A program made the position numbers and the translations under genes. From a virus, in the IMG/VR virus record IMGVR_UViG_3300037247_001088, positions 1-43,938 of that record: DNA of 43,938 nucleotides; one strand, 5' to 3'. Below, piece after piece: positions 38,116-43,938 of the stretch (positions are counted from its first letter, which is position 1; the number at the start of each line of letters is the position of its first letter). Under the pieces are notes generated by a model. The model was given only the letters and a program-made list of their open reading frames with translations, did not search any database and was not told the DNA's origin.

Positions 38116-38356
38116 TCCACACTTGGATGTTGCCGACGCACTAGCCCGCAAAGCTGAAGAGAATGGGGATCCGCAATATGTCCAGGCTCTAGCCCTGAAG
38201 TCCATCGCTTTCTCGCTGGTAGCTATCGGGCAGATATTAGAGAAGACATTAGTACAACCGAGAATCGAAGCAAAGGAAAAGCAGGCTCGGGAACCCTACT
38301 CCTTCGAGGAAGTAGCACGTGGATTCCAACACGAGGCGCATGAGCGCAATGCCTAG
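38108..38356 (+). CDS. Small helical early protein
   Basis: 82 aa from ATG 38108 (ATGCCTAAT junction; AGGAAG ahead). MPNPHLDVADALARKAEENGDPQYVQALALKSIAFSLVAIGQILEKTLVQPRIEAKEKQ is all-helical. Ends AAT GCC TAG, a variant of the junction. Function unknown. Confidence 0.58.
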   Translation: MPNPHLDVADALARKAEENGDPQYVQALALKSIAFSLVAIGQILEKTLVQPRIEAKEKQAREPYSFEEVARGFQHEAHERNA

Positions 38357-38531
38357 CTGCCAGAAGTGCGACATGCCTATGCGGGACTTCAGGCCACAGC
38401 TGGATCAGGAGAATAAGGCGATCAATTCCGTCTCTGACCTCTATCCGGAGGAACCGAAGATCGCCCGCGAGCATTGGTACCACTACTTCGAGGAGCGAGG
38501 CGAGCTAAACCTACAGAGGTGGTTGGGATGA
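38349..38531 (+). CDS. Small protein with Cys pair (60 aa)
   Basis: ATG 38349 (MPSCQKCDMPMRDFRPQ) lies in the recurrent ATGCCT junction; ATG 38340 is an alternative with equally poor ribosome site. CQKC near the start, then an acidic helical body ending RWLG. ATGA overlap with the next gene. Function unknown. Confidence 0.5.
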   Translation: MPSCQKCDMPMRDFRPQLDQENKAINSVSDLYPEEPKIAREHWYHYFEERGELNLQRWLG

Positions 38532-38866
38532 GCCAGATCGATACAGCCGCAGCCGTCCTGCACGACTGTCGGTGCTACATTGCCAACGGCGGCATGGAGA
38601 CAAGGCCAACGGCGCACGGCTTCTACCGCGGATTCATCTGGCATAAATGGGGTCGGGAAGGTGGTTTCTGCATCCTGCCTGTAGAATTACCTCTTGAAGA
38701 AGCTGCGGCTCTCATAAGCATCCCCGGGCGCGCCTCGCATCAACTCAGTAATGGGGAGACGACCGTCTGCATGTACCCAATCAAAAGACTAGCCAGAGTC
38801 AAGAGAATAGTAGACAGCTTCTGGGAGAACTTACAGCGAGGAATGAGCCATGACCCAACAGACTGA
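38528..38866 (+). CDS. Early protein, unknown (112 aa)
   Basis: ATG 38528 (ATGA overlap). MSQIDTAAAVLHDCRCYIANGGMETRPTAHGFYRGFIWHKWGREGGFCILPVELPLEEAAALIS is a compact alpha/beta sequence with CxC; no family assigned. It overlaps the next gene by 17 bases. Confidence 0.58.
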   Translation: MSQIDTAAAVLHDCRCYIANGGMETRPTAHGFYRGFIWHKWGREGGFCILPVELPLEEAAALISIPGRASHQLSNGETTVCMYPIKRLARVKRIVDSFWENLQRGMSHDPTD

Positions 38867-39188
38867 CCCGATTCGCAGCACCCGCACCGAGGCACCGGCG
38901 GCAGTCCTTGAACGCAAGGAACGCAACCGCACCAGGAAGCCCTTCACGACCGCTTGGAGTAAGCACGACATCAAGCAGCAGGCTAAGCTCTGGGAGTTGC
39001 TGCTGGGCGTCCGAGCCATCCGGCCACGAGCGTTCGCCGAGTTCGACCGCGCGCGTCAAATGATCGTAATCGTGGATTGGGATACGGAGGAGGTACTGGG
39101 CGAGGCTGGGTTGAGGGAGTCAAGGTGGATGGAGATTCCAGCGTGGCGGAAGGCACTGGAGAGGTTGGAGGAGATCAGTAGTGTTTGA
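38850..39188 (+). CDS. Early basic protein, unknown (112 aa)
   Basis: A Lys/Arg-rich N-terminus (RKERNRTRKPFTTAWSKHDIKQQAKLWELLLGVRAIRPRAFAEFDRARQ) is followed by a beta strand and helical end. Nucleic-acid contact is possible. GAGG and ATG spacing is good. No family. Confidence 0.58.
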   Translation: MTQQTDPIRSTRTEAPAAVLERKERNRTRKPFTTAWSKHDIKQQAKLWELLLGVRAIRPRAFAEFDRARQMIVIVDWDTEEVLGEAGLRESRWMEIPAWRKALERLEEISSV

Positions 39189-39564
39189 GACATTTATCCG
39201 CGGAGAACGCATCTACCAAGTCATTGAGGAGTGCGAGGTTCGCCACGACACACAGGTGCGGCTGAGGGACATCTTTTCCGGTCATGTGCTTCCTTCATGG
39301 CACACCCTCCGAAAGACTGGCATGGAGGAACCGCCAGGATACACCTTCTACGATCAACTCAACTTCGGAGAGTTCCCTACCTATATGGTTTCAAGTCCAC
39401 GTGACAACTGGGCCTCGCTGTTCACCTGCCCGAAGCACGGGATGTGCACGGACGCGATGGTCACGACGAAGAAGACGTGTGCCGTGGACGCTAAGAATGG
39501 GCAGTGCGACAAGGGGCTGGTCAGAGAGCGTACCAACCGGCTTGATGAGCACGTGGAGGGATGA
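39181..39564 (+). CDS. Cys-rich early protein (127 aa)
   Basis: GTG 39181, GGAGGAG ahead, 8-base overlap. Late segment FTCPKHGMCTDAMVTTKKTCAVDAKNGQCDKG contains four Cys and one His like a zinc or disulfide cluster. The first half (RGERIYQVIEECEVRHDTQVRLRDIFSGHVLPSWHTLRKT) may be a small beta barrel. Unknown. Confidence 0.58.
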   Translation: MFETFIRGERIYQVIEECEVRHDTQVRLRDIFSGHVLPSWHTLRKTGMEEPPGYTFYDQLNFGEFPTYMVSSPRDNWASLFTCPKHGMCTDAMVTTKKTCAVDAKNGQCDKGLVRERTNRLDEHVEG

Positions 39565-39941
39565 TGGAAACCAGTATATCTTCACACTATCGGTTCTTCA
39601 CGCTTGTTGGTGAGGTGAAACAACCAAGTAGAGAAGAAGTCGTTGACCTACTTGAGAGTCGAGAGTTTCAGTTCGACAGGTGCGAGGAATTGGGAGACGA
39701 CGAGACTGTAAGAGGCTGTCCTCTCCCAACGTTGCCCTCCTTCAGCCAATGTTTTGTACAAGCCCGTCCGTATTCGGAGTTTGTGTGGGTATTTTGGCAT
39801 AATCCCGGTCTGTGTGTTTGGCCAACCGCGATAGGCACCAACGTTGAAAACGAGATGGTGGGAGAGGTAGCACACATCATTGCAGGCCAGTTCGGGCTCT
39901 TGGCTAAAGAGCATTGGTACGACAGGAGGCGTGATGCCTAA
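39561..39941 (+). CDS. Early protein, unknown (126 aa)
   Basis: METSISSHYRFFTLVGEVKQPSREEVVDLLESREFQFDRCEELGDDE, then Trp/Phe-rich (SEFVWVFWHNPGLCVWP). No family. Ends GAT GCC TAA in the recurrent junction, four bases into the next start. Confidence 0.56.
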   Translation: MMETSISSHYRFFTLVGEVKQPSREEVVDLLESREFQFDRCEELGDDETVRGCPLPTLPSFSQCFVQARPYSEFVWVFWHNPGLCVWPTAIGTNVENEMVGEVAHIIAGQFGLLAKEHWYDRRRDA

Positions 39942-40152
39942 CGTCCTGGTCACCCGCACACCTTCTGGCGCATTGCTCATCAGCAACAAAAGAATAGAGG
40001 AAGGCAGAGTCATGGGCCAGGACATCTTCATACCCCGCGAGGAGGTGGATGCCTTCAGGGCGGCACTCGCTGTAGTAGACGGGCCGGAGTCGGAAGCTAT
40101 CAAAAGACGGGAGGAGAGACAGAGAAAGGAGAATGAGCATGACAATGCCTGA
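39934..40152 (+). CDS. Small early protein (72 aa)
   Basis: ATG 39934 in the ATGCCTAAC junction, AGGAGG upstream. MPNVLVTRTPSGALLISNKRIEEGRVMGQDIFIPREEVDAFRAALAVVDGPESEAIKRR is a compact beta/helix sequence. Ends AAT GCC TGA, overlapping the next gene. Unknown. Confidence 0.56.
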   Translation: MPNVLVTRTPSGALLISNKRIEEGRVMGQDIFIPREEVDAFRAALAVVDGPESEAIKRREERQRKENEHDNA

Positions 40153-40381
40153 AGAACAGCAGGACATCGTAGAGGAGTGGCCGCATAGCGTTGAGATCGG
40201 CCAGACCGCAAAGAAGGAGTGGTACGTCAAAAGCCTCAAGGTGCGCTTCAAGGAGGCAGGTGACCCTGAGTCAATCGTTGGTCAACTCACGGCACTGCGA
40301 GCGGGCATCGAGGATAGCTTGCAACTCGGTATGATTACTGGAGAAGCTCGGAAAGCTGAGGAAGAGGAGGCACCGTTCTAA
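40139..40381 (+). CDS. PHS-type early protein, copy 2
   Basis: About 80 aa from ATG 40139 (GGAG seven bases upstream); ATG 40145 would match the recurrent ATGCCT junction. Aligns to the 37921 gene across EWPHSVEI and LKVRFKEAGDPESIVGQLTALRAGIED. The C-terminus adds an acidic tail (EARKAEEEEAPF). Its TAA overlaps the next ATG. Function unknown. Confidence 0.6.
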   Translation: MTMPEEQQDIVEEWPHSVEIGQTAKKEWYVKSLKVRFKEAGDPESIVGQLTALRAGIEDSLQLGMITGEARKAEEEEAPF

Positions 40382-40695
40382 TGAGTTACACACCAGGGCC
40401 ATGGGAGGTTGGCGACTTAGTGACCCTAGAGGGTTACGATAACACTATCCCTCACCATCTTGTTGTTGGGTGGATCGGGGGCGAGTCAGGACGGACGATT
40501 GCAGATGTGGGCGAGTGGAAAGATCGTCCCAATGCAAGGGAGGACGCCCGCCTCATCGCCGCCGCCCCTGACTTGCTAGACGCATTGAACGATGTACTGG
40601 CCTATGCCAGATCGGGCGACCCGGAACAGAGAGTAATCTCGCCAGGAGCAGTGCGGAGAGCGACCGAGGCCGTCGCCAAAGCGAGAGGAGAATAA
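40381..40695 (+). CDS. TPxPW-type phage protein B
   Basis: 104 aa, TAATG overlap. MSYTPGPWEVGDLVTLEGYDNTI... and DARLIAAAPDLLDALNDVLAYARSG are the two defining boxes of the common TPGPW family. A paralogue, more divergent, is at 34555 and a short one at 37703. Function of the family is not known to me. Confidence 0.72.
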   Translation: MSYTPGPWEVGDLVTLEGYDNTIPHHLVVGWIGGESGRTIADVGEWKDRPNAREDARLIAAAPDLLDALNDVLAYARSGDPEQRVISPGAVRRATEAVAKARGE

Positions 40696-40697
40696 AC

Positions 40698-41558
40698 ATG
40701 GCAAATGAGAGAGACAGGGACCTCGTGGTGATGAGTGAGTCGCGATTGCTAAGTGCTGAGGAGATACTGGAGGAGGCTAAGCATCGCGCACGAGTGCTTG
40801 TCCAGGTGTTGGAGGGCAGGGATAAGCCAGTCCTCATTCGAGGTGAGCGCTACCCTGAGTTCGATGACTGGCAGACGCTGGGCCGTTTCTATAGTCTCTC
40901 CTGCAAGACCGGCGAGACAACCGAACTGGAACCTGGCGTCTTTCTCGCCATCGCCTACATCGTGGATATCCACACGGGTGTCGTGGTGGCCCAAGCCGAG
41001 GCGGAATGTGGACGTAACGATGACGGAGAATGGGCTGACCGGCCAGCATTCCAGCGTCGGTCAATGGCTCAGACCAGGGCAGGTGCTAAGGCGTTCCGCA
41101 ACTGCCTGTCCTGGGTGATGGTGTTGGCCGGACTGCGCCCGACACCTGCCGAGGAGATGCCGCGGGAAGCACCAGGAGAGATTGCCGCAGAACTCTGCCC
41201 CGACTGCGGCGGGTCGCTACGAACAGGTATCTCCTCAAGGAACAACCGGCGTTGGTTCCGTTGCGATGTCTGTGATGATTGGAAGACTCCCGCCAGCGGC
41301 GCGGAGAGCCCTACTGAAGCACCCAGGGAGTCTAGTGGCACCGAGCAGCCACAAGGCACTACGGAGACCGAGCATGACCGCTCTGGAAGCCCTGCAACGC
41401 CGTTCTGGGCGTTGGCGAAGGACCACTGGGGAGATCAGTTCCAAGAGCCTGGGAATGCCTGGTGCATCGAGAAGACAGGGGCGAGGTTCCGTGACTTGAG
41501 CCCTGAGAGGCAATGGGAGATGGTGGAGGCTCTGCGGCTGGAGGTTATTCCGTTCTAA
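40698..41558 (+). CDS. Putative recombination/ssDNA-associated protein with zinc ribbon
   Basis: 286 aa. The first 160 residues contain FDDWQTLGRFYSLSCKTGETTEL, TGVVVAQAEAECGRNDDGEWADRPAFQRRSMAQTRAGAKAFRNCLSWVMVLAGLRPTPAEEM, a phage block I tentatively place near single-strand annealing/ERF-like recombinases. A zinc ribbon follows (CPDCGGSL...FRCDVCDDW), then a Ser/Thr/Glu-rich linker and a short C-terminal domain (PFWALAKDHWGDQFQEPGNAWCIEK). Placement beside HNH and resolvase supports DNA recombination. Confidence in the name is modest. Confidence 0.58.
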   Translation: MANERDRDLVVMSESRLLSAEEILEEAKHRARVLVQVLEGRDKPVLIRGERYPEFDDWQTLGRFYSLSCKTGETTELEPGVFLAIAYIVDIHTGVVVAQAEAECGRNDDGEWADRPAFQRRSMAQTRAGAKAFRNCLSWVMVLAGLRPTPAEEMPREAPGEIAAELCPDCGGSLRTGISSRNNRRWFRCDVCDDWKTPASGAESPTEAPRESSGTEQPQGTTETEHDRSGSPATPFWALAKDHWGDQFQEPGNAWCIEKTGARFRDLSPERQWEMVEALRLEVIPF

Positions 41559-42409
41559 TGACGGAGGCTTCGGCTGACTTCCGCGTCCTCGCACTTCAGT
41601 TATGGGGCTTCGTCGTGGGCGAGCCGATACCATGTGTGCTCTGCTCGCGCGGCGGGAATTGGGGGCTTCATCACTACATCCTCAAGTCCCAGGGAGGTTC
41701 GGATGAGCCGGATAATCTACTCCCGTTGTGTGGAGGAGAAGATAGCTGCCACGATGCCGTCCATGCCGAGGAGATCGAAGTCCTATGGCGTGACGGCATA
41801 GTCTACCGTGTAGAGAACGGCGAGACCACGGCGGAAACACCATGGCCCCCTCATCCTACAGCACTGGATGACTTCTATGGCTTCATGAGTACCGCCATTC
41901 AGAACACCGAGTGGGCTGGTGAAACATTGCCACATCTCATCGCGCCCCTGCTGGGCCCCGCGGCGGAAGCCATGCAAGACCTCGGCAATGAGGTCCAAAA
42001 GAACCTCGAAGCCACCGCCTACCTCCGGCTACAACGGGCTCCGAAGAGGGGTCGCACCCAAGCCGCCAAGGATGTGGCTCAGGAGTGGAGCGACCAGGGG
42101 ATCGCTCATGTGAGTGAGGCTACAGTGCGGAACCTCGCTGGGCGCTACAGGCTCCGTGCCGTCCTTCCGGAGGAGGTGTTCAGGGAGACGCCGGACTCCA
42201 TCCTCAACTATGCCAGTTACCAGACCCCGCCGGAGGATGAGGATGTGATTCACGCATGGCACGATAGACTTCCGGGACAGGGAGTCGCTGTCTTTATACG
42301 AGGCCAGCAGGCGGCGAAGAAGGATCCTGAGCAAGTTGAAAACGTGTGCGAAACGTGTGCAGGCACGGGAAAGTGCGAGACTTGTAGCGGGACAGGGAGG
42401 GAACCGTAA
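41558..42409 (+). CDS. HNH endonuclease fused to a C-terminal DnaJ-type zinc motif
   Basis: 283 aa from ATG 41558 (TAATG overlap). Residues 23-67 contain an HNH pattern: CVLCSRGGNWGLHHYILKSQGGSDEPDNLLPLCGGEDSCHDAVH, with zinc Cys pair, LHH and the final HNH-like His/Asn. The middle is helical with a helix-turn-helix-like stretch (VAQEWSDQGIAHVSEATVRNLAGRYRL). The tail CETCAGTGKCETCSGTG has two CxxCxGxG units, the DnaJ central zinc signature. The combination is unusual. DNA cleavage is likely; target unknown. Confidence 0.72.
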   Translation: MTEASADFRVLALQLWGFVVGEPIPCVLCSRGGNWGLHHYILKSQGGSDEPDNLLPLCGGEDSCHDAVHAEEIEVLWRDGIVYRVENGETTAETPWPPHPTALDDFYGFMSTAIQNTEWAGETLPHLIAPLLGPAAEAMQDLGNEVQKNLEATAYLRLQRAPKRGRTQAAKDVAQEWSDQGIAHVSEATVRNLAGRYRLRAVLPEEVFRETPDSILNYASYQTPPEDEDVIHAWHDRLPGQGVAVFIRGQQAAKKDPEQVENVCETCAGTGKCETCSGTGREP

Positions 42410-42582
42410 TGCCGCACCCAAGTGACTTTGAGCATGTCGCTTACGTCCTCCAAGCACTAGTTGACGTAGACATCACTCAACAAGAGCAGAAGCTAAAGGA
42501 ACTAGAAGATCAACTAACTCGTCTTCGAGAAGAGAGAGCCGCGCTTGTGGCCGGACAGGGAGGGAGCCATGACAACGTGTGA
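42409..42582 (+). CDS. Short coiled-coil protein, 57 aa
   Basis: ATG 42409, TAATG overlap. MPHPSDFEHVAYVLQALVDVDITQQEQKLKELEDQLTRLREERAALVAG is a leucine-zipper-like coiled coil, maybe a dimerising partner for another early protein. Function unknown. Confidence 0.5.
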   Translation: MPHPSDFEHVAYVLQALVDVDITQQEQKLKELEDQLTRLREERAALVAGQGGSHDNV

Positions 42583-42718
42583 GGTATGCGGAGAGCGGGT
42601 CCCGAAGAGGCTTTGTAAACTAGTAGACTCCCTTCAAGGCATTCCACCAACGACTCTGGAGATGGTGTGGATTCTAACCTGCTGGGCCTGCGAGCAAGGC
42701 TTGCCACCGGCAAAGTAA
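42569..42718 (+). CDS. Zinc-ribbon micro-protein, 49 aa
   Basis: ATG 42569 overlaps the preceding gene by 14 bases; AGGGAGG ahead. CEVCGERVP...LTCWACEQ: two CxxC pairs 34 residues apart with a helix between. Function unknown. Confidence 0.55.
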   Translation: MTTCEVCGERVPKRLCKLVDSLQGIPPTTLEMVWILTCWACEQGLPPAK

Positions 42719-42742
42719 CGGAAAGAGCATAGGAGGTAAGAG

Positions 42743-42946
42743 GTGCAGAAATTCTGGATGGTTATGATTGAAGGTGCTCGTGAACCTGCCAGGCAACACG
42801 AGTCCCTAGAAGCGGCGGAGGCCGAAGCACATCGGCTCATTACCCACGAAGCCAGCGGGAAGCGAGCCATCATCCTAGAGGCAATCGAAGTGGGTGCAGT
42901 GGCCCAAGCTCCCATCACGTGGATTGGCTTGCCTTCACCGGAGTAG
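42743..42946 (+). CDS. Small early protein, 67 aa
   Basis: GTG 42743 preceded by AGGAGGTAAGAG. MQKFWMVMIEGAREPARQHESLEAAEAEAHRLITHEASGKRAIILEAIEVG; helical, acidic. Last gene before the structured leader and the replication operon. Unknown. Confidence 0.56.
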   Translation: MQKFWMVMIEGAREPARQHESLEAAEAEAHRLITHEASGKRAIILEAIEVGAVAQAPITWIGLPSPE

Positions 42947-42962
42947 AGGAATAGACTCACCG

Positions 42963-42968
42963 TAAAAT
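42963..42968 (+). promoter_or_regulatory. Possible -10 element for the replication operon
   Basis: TAAAAT matches the -10 consensus at five of six bases and would start RNA at about 42975, exactly the first stem of the structured leader. No good -35 is seen at 17 bp. Confidence 0.35.
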
Positions 42969-42973
42969 AGCAA

Positions 42974-43088
42974 AGGGGTTCAAGTGGCTCGGCTCTTCAC
43001 TTGAACCCCTATCCAGCAAGGACCGTGCTGGTGCTGAGAGTCAGCATACCAGTCCTCCTTGCTAAGAGCAAGTAAGGAGGTTTTTGTT
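42974..43088 (+). promoter_or_regulatory. Structured RNA leader with switchable ribosome-site hairpin
   Basis: Four hairpins lie end to end: H1 a 13-bp perfect stem (42974-42986 with 42998-43010), H2 CCAGCA/TGCTGG (43013-43031), H3 TGCTGA/TCAGCA (43032-43046), H4 CCTCCTT/AAGGAGG (43054-43080). The 3' arm of H4 is the ribosome site of GTG 43089, and five T follow it. The 5' arm of H2 (AGCAAGGA, 43015-43022) is also complementary to the 5' arm of H4 (TCCTTGCT, 43056-43063), so the two structures exclude each other. This is the layout of an attenuator or riboswitch. Confidence 0.65.
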
Positions 43089-43370
43089 GTGGCTGAGACA
43101 GATCACGTACATGAGAAAGGCACCTATCCTGAACCCGTCGCTGCGTACGTTGGCTTCCATGCATGTCGAATCTGTATCGTCCTGCATAGTAGCTCCTGGT
43201 GGGACGGCTATGAGCAGGCCATAGCCGACGTGCAAGCTCATGGCCTACCCGACCATGAGGAGCGGATGGAGGTAGCAGGTCAAGCCGTCCGAGAGATGGG
43301 CCAATTCATTCACCCATTGGACCTGAACCGCGCTGTCCGCGCCTACCACGCATGGACGAAGGAGAAGTAA
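43089..43370 (+). CDS. First gene of the replication operon, unknown (93 aa)
   Basis: GTG 43089 with AAGGAGG eight bases upstream (inside hairpin H4). VAETDHVHEKGTYPEPVAAYVGFHACRICIVLHSSSWWDGYEQAIADVQAHGLPDHEERMEV; one CxxC and several His. Its TAA overlaps the next ATG. The longer frame from 43059 starts within the hairpin and is not favoured. Function unknown; co-regulated with the initiator. Confidence 0.6.
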   Translation: MAETDHVHEKGTYPEPVAAYVGFHACRICIVLHSSSWWDGYEQAIADVQAHGLPDHEERMEVAGQAVREMGQFIHPLDLNRAVRAYHAWTKEK

Positions 43371-43507
43371 TGTGTCCCATTCATGAGGACGTGGAGTTGC
43401 TTAGCATTTGCTGCGGTGCGCCTATAAGGTGGGGGCACTGTGAGAAGTGCAAGGAAAACGTGGGCGAGGGCTGGTGTCCGGTTTGTGAGGAGGAGGTGGA
43501 GTTGTGA
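43370..43507 (+). CDS. Zinc micro-protein, 45 aa
   Basis: ATG 43370. CPIHEDVELLSICCGAPIRWGHCEKCKENVGEGWCPVCEEEVEL has CxxH, CC, CxxC and CxxC in 40 residues, a dense cross-brace-type zinc protein. Its TGA overlaps the initiator GTG (GTGA). Possible accessory replication factor. Confidence 0.58.
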   Translation: MCPIHEDVELLSICCGAPIRWGHCEKCKENVGEGWCPVCEEEVEL

Positions 43508-43938
43508 GCGAGAAGGGACAACCTGTAACCAGTAGCCCCCAGAGTTTCCTTCGAGAACTCCAAGAGCACTACGCGATGATTCCAGAGAGCCTCATCTACA
43601 GCGGAAACCGTAACGCCCTTGTGGTTTATGGAGTTCTCGACCGTATTGCCGCAACGAGTGGTAATCTGTTCGCCTCTCTCACCCTAATCTGTGAACGTAG
43701 CGGGCTAAGTCGCCGGACGGTACAAACAGCGCGAGACTGGCTCATATCTTATGGCTACATCGAACTGGTTAGTAGGGGCAATGGTAGAAATGCCAGCGAC
43801 TACCACCTGCCCTTCAGATCAAGGGATGCAGAAAACAACATCCCAGGGGGTGTAGATTCTACACCCCAGGGTAGCACGGACTTTACTTCCAATGAGAGCC
43901 CTAAAGGAGAGAGCCCTAAAGGAGAGAGGACCCCACCC
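43504..43938 (+). CDS. Replication initiator, N-terminal part
   Basis: The gene begins at GTG 43504 in a GTGA overlap and continues at the other end of the contig to 436. The N-terminal 110 residues (FLRELQEHYAMIPESLIYSGNRNALVVYGVLDRI, LFASLTLICERSGLSRRTVQTARDWLISYGYIEL) form a winged helix-turn-helix typical of phage O/DnaD-type initiators, which bind origin iterons. The DnaC-like loader follows. Candidate iterons lie in its own linker. Confidence 0.8.
   Translation, partial: MSEKGQPVTSSPQSFLRELQEHYAMIPESLIYSGNRNALVVYGVLDRIAATSGNLFASLTLICERSGLSRRTVQTARDWLISYGYIELVSRGNGRNASDYHLPFRSRDAENNIPGGVDSTPQGSTDFTSNESPKGESPKGERTPP
43812..43938. repeat. Terminal repeat, right copy (circular overlap)
   Basis: Exact copy of 1-127. 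When joined, unique genome length is 43,811 bp and the replication initiator gene becomes whole. Confidence 0.9.

Noticed and set aside
42974-43010. Simple intrinsic terminator
   Set aside because: The 13-bp hairpin is not followed by a T-run; it fits the first element of a structured leader better.

Overview
The window is a complete tailed-phage genome, not a bacterial region. The first 127 bases and the last 127 bases (1-127 and 43812-43938) are identical, and one reading frame runs unbroken across that joint, so the contig is circular with a unique length of about 43,811 bp. Terminase, portal, scaffold, capsid and tail genes place it among the Caudoviricetes. It has large putative ejection proteins and I recognised no tape-measure protein, tail sheath or tail tube, so a short-tailed (podovirus-like) virion is my best inference. 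The host is unknown; strong Shine-Dalgarno sites and balanced-to-GC-rich codon use only say it is bacterial.

Layout. Two long transcription units diverge from about 33.88-34.0 kb and converge at about 5.3 kb. The leftward (minus) unit, 33.9 to 5.28 kb, holds the packaging and virion genes in this order: terminase small and large subunits, portal, a run of micro-proteins, a putative internal virion protein, a 1375-residue polyvalent/ejection-type protein, scaffold and major capsid protein, head/tail accessory proteins, two LamG-fold proteins, a propeller-rich tail protein, appendage proteins, two tiny membrane proteins that could be the holin pair, and a cell-wall hydrolase. The rightward (plus) unit, 34.0 kb through the contig joint to 5.34 kb, holds about 35 small early genes (many Cys-rich), an XRE repressor-like protein, an HNH protein, a putative recombination protein, the replication initiator and helicase loader, a Dam-type methyltransferase, a homing endonuclease, a RusA resolvase and a nucleotide-metabolism enzyme. 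I found no DNA or RNA polymerase, integrase or tRNA, so replication presumably recruits host enzymes through the initiator and loader.

Most notable signals: (1) a canonical -1 frameshift signal (CCCTTTA, 6-nt spacer, 8-bp stem) just before the stop of a glycoside-hydrolase-like gene, joining it to an M23 peptidase domain that has no start codon of its own; (2) a chain of four hairpins with a mutually exclusive pairing that would hide or expose the ribosome site at the head of the replication operon; (3) an origin-like cluster (dyad, 15-bp iterons, G-quadruplex tract, AT element) inside the initiator gene; (4) a homing endonuclease that has displaced the dam gene and left a divergent duplicate 3' end; (5) a recurring ATGCCTAA stop/start junction in the early region; (6) an in-frame TGA in a small lysis-region gene; (7) roughly twenty zinc-ribbon micro-proteins.

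No searches or structure predictions were run. Family names rest on motifs and gene order read directly from the sequence.
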